Positions 33,806 to 42,033 of a DNA stretch of 64,000 nucleotides are shown here, piece after piece. Position 1 is the stretch's first letter, and every line of letters starts with the position of its first letter. The notes under the pieces were generated by a model. That model did no database searches. It saw nothing but the letters and a program-made list of their open reading frames with translations, and had not been told where the DNA came from. The stretch is from Rubellimicrobium arenae (GTDB lineage Bacteria > Pseudomonadota > Alphaproteobacteria > Rhodobacterales > Rhodobacteraceae). Position numbers and translations under genes: made by a program. The DNA lies in contig NZ_JAFMSS010000003.1 of the NCBI RefSeq assembly GCF_017916295.1, positions 248,001 to 312,000 on the forward strand, read 5' to 3'.

Positions 33806-35242
33806 TTATGCCGCCAGCTTGGGCAGCAGGTCGTCCAGCGACTTCTTGGCGTCGCCGTAGAACATCCGCGTGTTGTCCTTGTAGAAGAGCGGGTTCTCGA
33901 TCCCCGAATAGCCGGTGCCCTGCCCGCGCTTGGAGACGATGACGTGCTTGGCCTTCCAGACCTCGAGCACCGGCATCCCGGCGATGGGGGAGTTCGGGTC
34001 CTCCTGCGCGGCCGGGTTCACGATGTCGTTGGACCCGATGACGATGGCGACGTCCGTCTCGGGGAAGTCGTCGTTGATCTCGTCCATCTCCATCACGATG
34101 TCATAGGGGACCTTCGCCTCGGCGAGGAGCACGTTCATGTGGCCCGGCAGCCGCCCCGCGACGGGGTGGATCGCGAAGCGGACGTTCTTGCCCCGGGCGC
34201 GGAGCCGCTTGGTCAGTTCCGACACGGATTGCTGCGCCTGCGCGACGGCCATGCCGTAGCCGGGGATGATGACGATGTTCTGCGCATCGTCCAGCAGGGC
34301 CGCCACCCCGTCCGAGTCTATGGCCACCTGCTCGCCCGTGATCTCCATGGCCGGACCGGTCGTGGTGCCGAAGCCGCCCAGGATCACGCTGACGAAGCTG
34401 CGGTTCATCGCCTTGCACATGATGTAGCTCAGGATCGCCCCCGAGGAGCCCACGAGCGCGCCCGTCACGATCAGCAGGTCGTTCGACAGCGTGAAGCCGA
34501 TCGCCGCCGCCGCCCAGCCCGAATAGCTGTTGAGCATCGACACCACCACCGGCATGTCGGCGCCGCCGATCCCCATGACGAGGTGGTAGCCGATGAACAG
34601 CGCCGCCGCCGTCATCAGCAGCAGCCAGATGAACCAGCCGGTGGAGACGTAGAGCACCAGCATCAGCAGCGAAAAGACCGCCGCCCCCGCGTTCAGCATG
34701 TGCCCGCCGGGCAGCTTCTCGGCCTTGCCGGTGATGCGGCCCGCCAGCTTGCCGAAGGCCACCACCGAGCCGGTGAAGGTCACCGCGCCGATGAACACGC
34801 CCAGGAACAGCTCCACGAGGAAGATGTTCACCTCCACGGGCGTCTTGTGCGCCAGCACGGCGGCAAAGCCGGTCAGGCCGGCGCGCGCTGTTTCGTCCAT
34901 GGCCTGCACGCGGCCCAGTTCGATATGGCCGTTGAAGCCGATGAACACGGCGGCCAGGCCCACGAAGCTGTGGAGCGCCGCGACCAACTGCGGCATCTCG
35001 GTCATCTGGACGCGCTTGGCAACCATGGCGCCCGCGACCGAGCCGATGGCGACCATCAGGATCACCACCCACAGGTGCTGCACGTCCGGCCCGAAGACCG
35101 TGGCCAGCACGGCCAGGGCCATGCCCGCGATGCCGTACCAAACGGCGCGCTTGGCGCTTTCCTGCCCCGAAAGGCCGCCCAGCGACAGGATGAAGAGAAT
35201 GGCAGCCGCGACATAGGCCGCGCCGACGAGTCCGATGGCCAT
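33806..35242 (-). CDS. pntB: NAD(P) transhydrogenase subunit beta
   Basis: Proton-pumping transhydrogenase subunit that makes NADPH from NADH. It has 478 residues, with about eight membrane helices in the first 270 residues and the NADP-binding domain III at the C-terminus (IIPGYGMAVAQAQ, HPVAGRLPGHMNVLLAEA, VIGSNDIVNPAAQ, SKRGQGTGYSGIENPLF). Three bases separate it from pntA; together they form the complete enzyme. Confidence 0.97.
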   Translation of the reverse strand: MAIGLVGAAYVAAAILFILSLGGLSGQESAKRAVWYGIAGMALAVLATVFGPDVQHLWVVILMVAIGSVAGAMVAKRVQMTEMPQLVAALHSFVGLAAVFIGFNGHIELGRVQAMDETARAGLTGFAAVLAHKTPVEVNIFLVELFLGVFIGAVTFTGSVVAFGKLAGRITGKAEKLPGGHMLNAGAAVFSLLMLVLYVSTGWFIWLLLMTAAALFIGYHLVMGIGGADMPVVVSMLNSYSGWAAAAIGFTLSNDLLIVTGALVGSSGAILSYIMCKAMNRSFVSVILGGFGTTTGPAMEITGEQVAIDSDGVAALLDDAQNIVIIPGYGMAVAQAQQSVSELTKRLRARGKNVRFAIHPVAGRLPGHMNVLLAEAKVPYDIVMEMDEINDDFPETDVAIVIGSNDIVNPAAQEDPNSPIAGMPVLEVWKAKHVIVSKRGQGTGYSGIENPLFYKDNTRMFYGDAKKSLDDLLPKLAA

Positions 35243-35245
35243 GGC

Positions 35246-36817
35246 TCAGGACCTCTGGAACATGGCGAGCATCCGGCGCGTGACCAGGAAGCCGCCCACG
35301 ATGTTGATGGTGGCGATCAGGATGGACAGCGCCGCCAGGATCACGATCAGCCAGTGGCCCGACCCGACCTGCAGCAGCGCGCCGAGGATGATGATCCCCG
35401 AGATCGCGTTCGTCACGGCCATCAGCGGCGTGTGCAGCGAATGCGACACGCTCCAGATCACCTGGAAGCCCACGAAGCAGGCCAGCGCGAAGACGATGAA
35501 GTGGCTCATGAATGAGGCGGGCGCGTAAAGGCCGATCAGGCCCAGCAGCACCGTCCCGGCCACCAGCAGGGCGACATGCCGGCGCGTCTCGCCCTTGAAG
35601 GCCAGAACCTCCTGTTCCCGCTTCTCGGCGGGCGTGAGCTCCCGGGGCTTGGGCTTGGCCGCGACGCTCGCGATGGCCTGGATCTTGGGCGGTGGCGGCG
35701 GCCAGGTGACGGCGCCCGCATGGACCACGGTCGCCCCCCGGATCACGTCGTCCTCCATGTTGTGGACCAGCACGCCGTCCTTGCCGGGCGTCAGGTCCGT
35801 CAGCATGTGCCGGATGTTGGTTGAATACAGCGTGGACGCCTGCGCCGCCATGCGCGAGGGGAAGTCGGTGTAGCCCACCACCGTGACGCCGTTGGGCGTC
35901 GTGACCTTCTGGTCGGGCACCGTCAGCTCGCAGTTGCCGCCCCGTTCCGCCGCGAGGTCCACGATGACCGAGCCGGGCTTCATCATCTCGACCATGTCGC
36001 GCGTCCAGAGCACCGGCGCGGGCCGGCCCGGGATCAGCGCGGTGGTGATGACGATGTCCATCTGCGGAGCCAGTTCGCGGAACTTGGCCAGCTGCTTCTC
36101 GCGGAACTCCGGCGAGGAGGGCGCGGCGTAGCCGCCGGTCGCGGCGCCGTCCTGGCCCGCCTCGAACTCCAGGAACACGAAGGACGCGCCCATGGATTCG
36201 ATCTGCTCGGCCACCTCGGGCCGCACGTCGAAGGCGTGGACCACGGCGCCGAGGCTCACCGCCGTGCCGATGGCGGCAAGTCCCGCGACGCCCGCGCCGA
36301 CCACGAGCACCTGCGCCGGGGGCACCTTGCCCGCCGCCGTGACCTGGCCCGTAAAGAAGCGGCCGAAGTTCGCGCCCGCCTCGATCACCGCGCGGTAGCC
36401 CGCGATGTTGGCCATGGACGACAGCGCATCCATCTTCTGCGCGCGGCTGATGCGGGGCACCATGTCCATCGCGATCACCGAGGCCCCCGTCGCCCGCGCC
36501 TGCTCGAGCAGGTCGGCGTTCTGGCCGGGGTAGAAGAAGGAGATGAGCGTCTGCCCCTCGCGCAGGAGCGCGACCTCGCCCGGCTCGGGCGGGCGAACCT
36601 TGGCGACCACATCGGCGCCCTCGACCAGCGCCCGCGCATCCGGGACGACCTCGACCCCCGCCGCGCGGTACATGTCGTCCGAAAAGCCCGACGCCTCGCC
36701 CGCGCCGGCCTCGACCAGGCAGGTGTGCCCCAGTTTGTGAATGTCCTGCGCCGAGGCCGGGGTCATCGCCACCCGTGCCTCGCCCGGCTGCACCTCGCGC
36801 AGAGCGCCGATCCTCAT
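35246..36817 (-). CDS. pntA: NAD(P) transhydrogenase subunit alpha
   Basis: NAD(H)-binding and membrane subunit, 523 residues, fused form as in E. coli rather than split into two genes. It has N-terminal alanine-dehydrogenase-like domains (MRIGALREVQPGEARVAMTP; VLVVGAGVAGLAAIGTAVSLGA for NAD) and a C-terminal part with four membrane helices (about 410-520). The start at 36817 is chosen over 13 extra upstream codons. First gene of the pntAB operon. Confidence 0.97.
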   Translation of the reverse strand: MRIGALREVQPGEARVAMTPASAQDIHKLGHTCLVEAGAGEASGFSDDMYRAAGVEVVPDARALVEGADVVAKVRPPEPGEVALLREGQTLISFFYPGQNADLLEQARATGASVIAMDMVPRISRAQKMDALSSMANIAGYRAVIEAGANFGRFFTGQVTAAGKVPPAQVLVVGAGVAGLAAIGTAVSLGAVVHAFDVRPEVAEQIESMGASFVFLEFEAGQDGAATGGYAAPSSPEFREKQLAKFRELAPQMDIVITTALIPGRPAPVLWTRDMVEMMKPGSVIVDLAAERGGNCELTVPDQKVTTPNGVTVVGYTDFPSRMAAQASTLYSTNIRHMLTDLTPGKDGVLVHNMEDDVIRGATVVHAGAVTWPPPPPKIQAIASVAAKPKPRELTPAEKREQEVLAFKGETRRHVALLVAGTVLLGLIGLYAPASFMSHFIVFALACFVGFQVIWSVSHSLHTPLMAVTNAISGIIILGALLQVGSGHWLIVILAALSILIATINIVGGFLVTRRMLAMFQRS

Positions 36818-36906
36818 GGGCTGTCCCCTCCCCTTTTTGCGGCTGCAGAGAGGCATAACCCGGACATCTGCGCCTTCACAAGCGCAAGGGACCTAAGCCT
36901 TTCCGC

Positions 36907-37356
36907 TCAGATCCAGCGGCGGGTGTCCCGGCAGTACCGCACGAAGGCCGCCGGGAACCGTCGGGCCAGGGCCGCTTCCTCCGGAACGATGTAGCGGCGC
37001 TCGATCCACCAGGCGTAGATCGGAACCAGCGGCAGCGCGGAGGGCGACCCCAACCGGAGCGCCCAGCCCAGGAGCACCAGGACGAAGCCGAGGTAGATCG
37101 GATTGCGCGACAGCGCGAAGAGGCCCGAGGTGACGAGCTGGCTGGCCTCCCGGCGCGGCATGACGGCGGTGCGGGCGCGGCGCAGTTGCAGGACGGCCAG
37201 CAGTCCGACCAAGACTCCGCCGCCGACCAGGAGCCCCGCGAGCAGGTCGGTCTCCGGGCAGCTGAAGCTCAGGTTCCAGGGATCGCCGCGAGCGATCACC
37301 CAGGCCACGGCGCCGAACAGCACGAGCCAGAGCGGAGGAAGGTCGAGACGACGCAT
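36907..37356 (-). CDS. Isoprenylcysteine methyltransferase-like membrane protein
   Basis: A 149-residue membrane protein of the ICMT/PEMT-like methyltransferase family. It has about four helices and the conserved segment GLFALSRNPIYLGFVLVLLG, then ERRYIVPEEAALARRF, where SAM binds in the family. Bacterial members have unknown substrates. The start may be ATG 37356 (MRRLDLPPLW) or ATG 37392, twelve codons upstream with a better ribosome site. It is divergent from kynureninase, with about 50-85 bases between starts. Confidence 0.8.
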   Translation of the reverse strand: MRRLDLPPLWLVLFGAVAWVIARGDPWNLSFSCPETDLLAGLLVGGGVLVGLLAVLQLRRARTAVMPRREASQLVTSGLFALSRNPIYLGFVLVLLGWALRLGSPSALPLVPIYAWWIERRYIVPEEAALARRFPAAFVRYCRDTRRWI

Positions 37357-37441
37357 GAGCCCAGCCTGCCCCGGCTTCCGGAACCTGTCCATCCCTCGCC
37401 CTCGCCCGCGGGCTGGCCTATGCTGCGCCCGAGGGAGACGC

Positions 37442-38638
37442 ATGATGACCGACTTCGCCGCCACCAAGGCACTCTTCGACCTGCCCGCGGGACTTGTATA
37501 TCTCGACGGCAATTCGCTGGGCCCGCTGCCCAAGGCCGCTCCCGCCCGGATGGAGCAGGCGATGCGCGCGGAATGGGGCACGATGCTGATCGGCGGATGG
37601 AACCAGGCCAACTGGATGGCGCAGCCCCGGCGCCTGGGGGACCGCATCGGCCGCCTGATCGGGGCCGAGCCCGGCCATACGGTGATCGGCGACACCCTGT
37701 CGATCAAGGTGTTCCAGGCCCTGTCGGCATGCCTGGCCCTGCGGCCCGACCGCCTCGTGATCCTGTCGGACACCGGCAACTTTCCATCGGACCTTTACAT
37801 GGCCGAGGGGCTCGTCCGGATGCTCGGCGGCCGGCACGAACTGCGGCTCGCGGAGCCGGAGGACCTCGAAGACGCGATCACCGAGGAGGTCGCCGTCCTC
37901 CTCGTGACCGAGGTGGACTACCGCACCGGGCGACGCCACGACATGGCTCGGCTGACGGCCCGGGCTCATGCGATGGGGGCGCTCGTCGTCTGGGACCTGG
38001 CCCATTCGGCGGGGGCGCTGCCCGTCGATGTGGCCGGGGGCGGGGCCGATTTCGCCGTCGGCTGCACCTACAAGTATCTCAATGGCGGCCCCGGCGCGCC
38101 CGCCTTCATCTACGTGGCGCCGCGCCATGCCCATGACGCCCCCCCGGCCCTCTCGGGCTGGCTCGGGCATCGCGCGCCCTTCGCCTTCGAGCTTTCCTAT
38201 ACGGCGGGTGACGGCATCGACCGGATGAGGGTCGGCACGCCGCCGGTTCTCGCGATGGCCTCGCTCGAGGCCGCGCTCGACATCTGGGACGCGGTCGAGA
38301 TGGACGACCTTCGGCGCGCCTCTCTGGCGCTGACCGACCGGTTCATCGACGGGGTGGAGGCCGCCTGCCCCGACCTCGTCCTTGCCACCCCGCGCGACCA
38401 CGAACGGCGCGGCAGTCAGGTCAGCTTCCGCCATCCCGACGGCTATGCCGCGATGCAGGCACTGATCGCCCGAGGGGTCGTCGGGGACTTCCGGGCCCCC
38501 GACATCATGCGCTTTGGCTTTGCCCCGCTCTATATCGGGTCGGCCGAGGTGGATCGCGCGATCGAGATCATCGCGGAGGTCATGAATGGCCGCCATTACG
38601 ACGATGCGGCCTACCGCCAACGCGCCGCGGTGACCTGA
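37442..38638 (+). CDS. kynU: Kynureninase
   Basis: PLP enzyme that cleaves kynurenine to anthranilate and alanine. It has 398 residues. Motifs are VYLDGNSLGPLPKA at the N-terminus, DTGNFPSDLYMAEGL, LVVWDLAHSAGALPVDV and the PLP-lysine motif CTYKYLNGGPGAPAF. The ATG at 37442 follows GAGGGAGACG; ATG 37445 is also possible. Tryptophan 2,3-dioxygenase and kynurenine formamidase genes are not in the window. Followed by a strong hairpin. Confidence 0.95.
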   Translation: MMTDFAATKALFDLPAGLVYLDGNSLGPLPKAAPARMEQAMRAEWGTMLIGGWNQANWMAQPRRLGDRIGRLIGAEPGHTVIGDTLSIKVFQALSACLALRPDRLVILSDTGNFPSDLYMAEGLVRMLGGRHELRLAEPEDLEDAITEEVAVLLVTEVDYRTGRRHDMARLTARAHAMGALVVWDLAHSAGALPVDVAGGGADFAVGCTYKYLNGGPGAPAFIYVAPRHAHDAPPALSGWLGHRAPFAFELSYTAGDGIDRMRVGTPPVLAMASLEAALDIWDAVEMDDLRRASLALTDRFIDGVEAACPDLVLATPRDHERRGSQVSFRHPDGYAAMQALIARGVVGDFRAPDIMRFGFAPLYIGSAEVDRAIEIIAEVMNGRHYDDAAYRQRAAVT

Positions 38639-38641
38639 CGC

Positions 38642-38661
38642 GGGCGGGCCAAGGCCCGCCC
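38642..38661. terminator. Bidirectional terminator between kynU and D-lyxose isomerase
   Basis: A perfect 8-base-pair stem GGGCGGGC / GCCCGCCC with loop CAAG, between the stops of two convergent genes. Confidence 0.65.
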
Positions 38662-38668
38662 TGCCATA

Positions 38669-39355
38669 TTACATGAGCCACTGCCGGTAGTCGCTCACCA
38701 GGAGCCGCAGGGGCGCTTCGTCTTCCTCGATGTCGGCAAAGCGGCCGATCGGCTCACGGAAGACGTTGTCCGTCTCGTCGTCGTTCACGGTGGAGACCTC
38801 GCCGATCAGCACCGTCCCGCCCTGGCCCCAGAAGGCGTGCCAGTCCCCCGGCAGGAGGGTGATGCTCTCGCCCGGAGCGAGCAGGATCCGCTCCCCCGGC
38901 CCGTAGGGGCGCGGAAGGCCATCGGTGTAGACGGTGCCGCCGTGATTCTCGCTGAACCGCCCTTCCTCGTCCGAGCCGAAGAGCTCGATCACCAGCGTCG
39001 CGCCACCGCGATTGATGATGTCCTCGGCCTTGATGACATGGGTGTGGTGAGGAGACAGCTGATCCTCGTGGGAGATGAGCAGTTTCTCGGCGTAGCACAT
39101 GCCCCGGCCCTGCTGGAGGTCGGCCAGGCGACCATTCCGCAGCGTGAACAGGAACAGGCCCATCCGGTCGTATTCGCCGCGCCCGTAATCCGTGATGTCC
39201 CACCCGCAGCGGGCATCGATGATGGCCTTCGCCTCGTCCTTGCGGGCCTTGAACTCCTCGGGCGTCCAGTTGGCGAAGGGCGGGAGGACGAAGCCATGGG
39301 AGCGGATGAACGCCTCCGACTCACGGATGATCTCGTTGATGCGGCTGCGCTTCAT
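38669..39355 (-). CDS. D-lyxose ketol-isomerase
   Basis: Cupin-fold isomerase of 228 residues converting D-lyxose and D-xylulose (and D-mannose/D-fructose in some members). Metal-binding residues are in SPHHTHVIKAEDIINRGG (two His and a Glu) and the later GDWHAFWG. The region GWDITDYGRGEYDRMGLFLFT is typical. The start MKRSRINEIIRESEAFIRSH at 39355 gives the family's 227-residue length; the longer open frame upstream is discarded. It stands alone, so its transporter or kinase partners are not obvious; the sugar importer at the left edge is 35 kb away. Confidence 0.9.
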   Translation of the reverse strand: MKRSRINEIIRESEAFIRSHGFVLPPFANWTPEEFKARKDEAKAIIDARCGWDITDYGRGEYDRMGLFLFTLRNGRLADLQQGRGMCYAEKLLISHEDQLSPHHTHVIKAEDIINRGGATLVIELFGSDEEGRFSENHGGTVYTDGLPRPYGPGERILLAPGESITLLPGDWHAFWGQGGTVLIGEVSTVNDDETDNVFREPIGRFADIEEDEAPLRLLVSDYRQWLM

Positions 39356-40080
39356 GGCTCCCCCCTTGGTTTGGAGCCCGACTATATCGCCAGCGCAGCC
39401 CCCCTCAAGCCCATGCGCTTCCGGAATCGGAAAGAACGAGACGGAGGGACGCGCGGTCGCGCGGCGCCTCCGAACCGGAGACCGGATCGCCCGGGCAGGC
39501 TCGGCCTCGGAAGCGCCTGGAGCCGGCCGCCGGCCGCGTGGCCGATCCGCTCGGCCGGAAGCTCGTCCGTGGCTGGCCGCTGCCGGTGAGTTGCCGGACC
39601 AAGTCCATGGAGGGCGGACCTGCTCCCGCCCGGCCCGCGCGCCGGTCTGCCCCCGGGCCATTGAAGAGTCAGCTCCCAAGGCCCGGCTGCGCGAAGGCCT
39701 CGACGCGCTACCCGCTGCAACCAAGGCTTCGACGCAAGCCGCCGTGAAGGTGATCAGCCCCCGGACTGAAGAGACGGGCGGCTGCGCCGGCTCACCAGGA
39801 GCCCAGTGTCGAACAGACCGGTCTTTGGGATCCTGGGCGAAGGGCCAACGATCGGCCACGATCACGCAGGCGATGCCGTTTCAGGCCTTGGCATCAGCCT
39901 TTCGATCACGCCAACGGGCTGATAGCGGCCAGGCCAACCACAACCGGCACCGCCAAACCGGCGCTGCCATTCAACTTGGAAACCAAGGCCCGGCCGCCCA
40001 ACTCGGTAACCTGTCCCGCACATGAACGAGAGTAGGTTAACACGAATCGGGCGATTCGCCTAACGTTAGATTAAGCTCGA
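39356..40080. other. Longest gene-free stretch of the window
   Basis: About 725 bases between D-lyxose isomerase and a C26 hydrolase. Several short open frames exist on both strands, but none has a good start plus a protein-like composition, and all read as shuffled Arg/Pro/Ala. A short hairpin CGAATC-GCCC-GATTCG lies near its right end and may terminate the hydrolase gene. Confidence 0.45.
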
Positions 40081-40869
40081 TCAGGCTCGTCTGAGCGTCC
40101 TCTGCCGCCCCGCCGCCCAGTCGTGCACCGCGGCTCCGAAGGCCTGGAACAAGGGGCGCGAGACCGGGTCGTTCGCGGCATTCCACTCGGGGTGCCATTG
40201 CACGGCCAGCGTGAAGCCTGGCGCGCCCCGGACATAGATCGCCTCGGGCGTGCCATCGGGCGCGACGCCGTCGACGACGATGCGCGGCCCGGGGTTCTTG
40301 ATGCCCTGGCCATGAAGCGTATTCGTCATCACCTCCCGCGCGCCCATGAGCCGGTGAAAGGGCCCCCCCTCGGTGAAGGACACCTTGTGACGAAGCGCGA
40401 ACTTCTCCTCGAGGGTGCCGTTCGGGGGCATCCTGTGATTGTCGCGGCCCGGGAGGTCGCGGATCTCGGCATAGAGCGTGCCGCCGAGCGCGACGTTGAC
40501 CTCCTGGAAGCCGCGGCACACGCCCAGGAAGGGCTGCCCCCGCTCCACGCAGGCGCGGATCAGCGGCAAGGTGACGGCATCGCGGGACCGGTCGAAGCTG
40601 CCGTGGGCCGGGGTCTCCTCCTCGCCATACTCCTCCGGGTGGACGTTGGGACGCCCGCCCGTCAGGAGGAAGCCGTCGCAGACGTCGAGCAGTTCCTCGA
40701 CCGTGACCAGGGATGGATCGGCCGGGATGAGGAGCGGCAGGCAGTCGGAGACATGGGCCACCGCCGACGAGTTCATCGCCCCTCCGGCGTGCGCCGGGTA
40801 TTCGTCGTTGATGAGGTGGCTGTTGGAGATGATCCCGACAACGGACCTGTGACGTGGCATGGCATGCAT
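40081..40869 (-). CDS. Gamma-glutamyl-gamma-aminobutyrate hydrolase family protein (peptidase C26)
   Basis: A 262-residue class I glutamine amidotransferase-like hydrolase, related to PuuD, which frees GABA from gamma-glutamyl-GABA in putrescine breakdown. The nucleophile Cys is in PFLGVCRGFQEVNVALGG, and the His in AVQWHPEWNA; TGGRPNVHPEEYGEE is typical. The start MHAMPRHRS at 40869 has GGAGGATAGC. No other puu genes adjoin it, so the substrate is a guess from the family. Confidence 0.87.
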   Translation of the reverse strand: MHAMPRHRSVVGIISNSHLINDEYPAHAGGAMNSSAVAHVSDCLPLLIPADPSLVTVEELLDVCDGFLLTGGRPNVHPEEYGEEETPAHGSFDRSRDAVTLPLIRACVERGQPFLGVCRGFQEVNVALGGTLYAEIRDLPGRDNHRMPPNGTLEEKFALRHKVSFTEGGPFHRLMGAREVMTNTLHGQGIKNPGPRIVVDGVAPDGTPEAIYVRGAPGFTLAVQWHPEWNAANDPVSRPLFQAFGAAVHDWAAGRQRTLRRA

Positions 40870-41000
40870 CCTGCTATCCTCCGGGAAGGTAAGCGCCCGG
40901 CCAGCCGTTAGGAAGACCATGGTGCCATCTTTGTCGCGCCCCGGCGCGTGCGGCACCCCTTTGACCAGAGCCAGGGCAGGATGCCGCGCCGATAGGCGTC

Positions 41001-41849
41001 CTAGCCCGGCACCAGCGCGCGGAAGCGCCGCATGGCCCCATGAGCCTTTCGGTTCAGCACCGCCAAGGCGTTCCGCCGGCGGACGTCGAGAGGGTTGAGC
41101 CGGGGGCTGACCTCGTCAGGGCCAAGGATCTGCTGGAACTGACGATCCAAGTAGCTGCCCCGCGGAGGCATGCGATTCACGTCGACACGCGCCCGCCGGA
41201 ACAGCTCGTTGTACAGGTGGACCCCCAGGCTGCCGGCGCATTGGGCCTCGGCCTGGCGAAGGCGCGACGGCAGGAGGAGATCGGTGACCACCCGGCTCCA
41301 GTGAACCGGATAGAAGGCGCTGGGGTCCATGACGCGCACATCGAACTTCCCCGACGTCGCGAGGCTGGTGAGCAGAACCGGCCCGGCCAGTCCCCACGGC
41401 GCGTCGGGGCCCATGTCCCGGGCCCGTTCGTAGGCGTGCAGGAACATGGGGTCGCCGGCAGGCGCATAGATCACCGCATTATTGAGCCGGATCGCATCTT
41501 CCCGCCCGACCGTGACCGTATCGAAGGCCGGGAAGGGCTGCAGGCAAAGGACGTCGGTATCGACCCAGTAGCCGCCCCTCTCATGGAGCATCCGGTATCG
41601 GAACCAGTCGGAGAAGACAGCCACGCTGCCTTTCCCCAATCCCCGGTTGTAGATGAAGAGTTCGGACTTCGGGAGAATGGCATCTGCAGGCTCGACGCGA
41701 ATGCCGTCCGGAACTTCCAGATCCCGATCGTAGGAGAACACGACGACATCATGGCGTTGATTGACGAATGACTTGAGACAGGCAGCGGCCCAGGCACTCA
41801 GACGCGGGCCGTGCCAGAAAGTCTGGATCGACGGGAGTTGACCAAACAT
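41001..41849 (-). CDS. Glycosyltransferase with DXD motif (GT32-like)
   Basis: A 282-residue GT-A type glycosyltransferase of the Gly_transf_sug/capsular polysaccharide group. The key piece is FSDWFRYRMLHERGGYWVDT, with DTD of the DXD metal and nucleotide-sugar site. The N-terminus IQTFWHGPRLSAWAAACLKS is typical. It stands alone between a hydrolase and malate synthase, and its codon use seems slightly less GC-rich than neighbours, so it may have been acquired. Sugar and acceptor unknown. Confidence 0.82.
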   Translation of the reverse strand: MFGQLPSIQTFWHGPRLSAWAAACLKSFVNQRHDVVVFSYDRDLEVPDGIRVEPADAILPKSELFIYNRGLGKGSVAVFSDWFRYRMLHERGGYWVDTDVLCLQPFPAFDTVTVGREDAIRLNNAVIYAPAGDPMFLHAYERARDMGPDAPWGLAGPVLLTSLATSGKFDVRVMDPSAFYPVHWSRVVTDLLLPSRLRQAEAQCAGSLGVHLYNELFRRARVDVNRMPPRGSYLDRQFQQILGPDEVSPRLNPLDVRRRNALAVLNRKAHGAMRRFRALVPG

Positions 41850-41966
41850 GTTCCTAGTACTTTTGAACTGACGCCCAGATAATTTGGAGCGGGTTCAAGC
41901 CTATATCTTTTGTCCAGGATAGCACGTCGGTCGAAAACGCGACTCACCGTTTCTGGAATCACTGTT

Positions 41967-42004
41967 GCAGTTCGCCCCCCGAGGGCTCTGGAAGGCCGAA
42001 CTGC
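41967..42004 (-). terminator. Possible terminator after malate synthase
   Basis: GCAGTTCG and CGAACTGC are inverted repeats 22 bases apart, 30-70 bases after the malate synthase stop, with inner GC pairing. No T-run follows, so this is tentative. Confidence 0.35.
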
Positions 42005-42033
42005 GGATTATTCCAAGGCAGGAGTCGCCCGGG

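Noticed and set aside
33731..35515. A 594-codon plus-strand open frame opposite pntB
   Set aside because: His/Asp/Arg-rich shadow of the membrane protein gene on the other strand.
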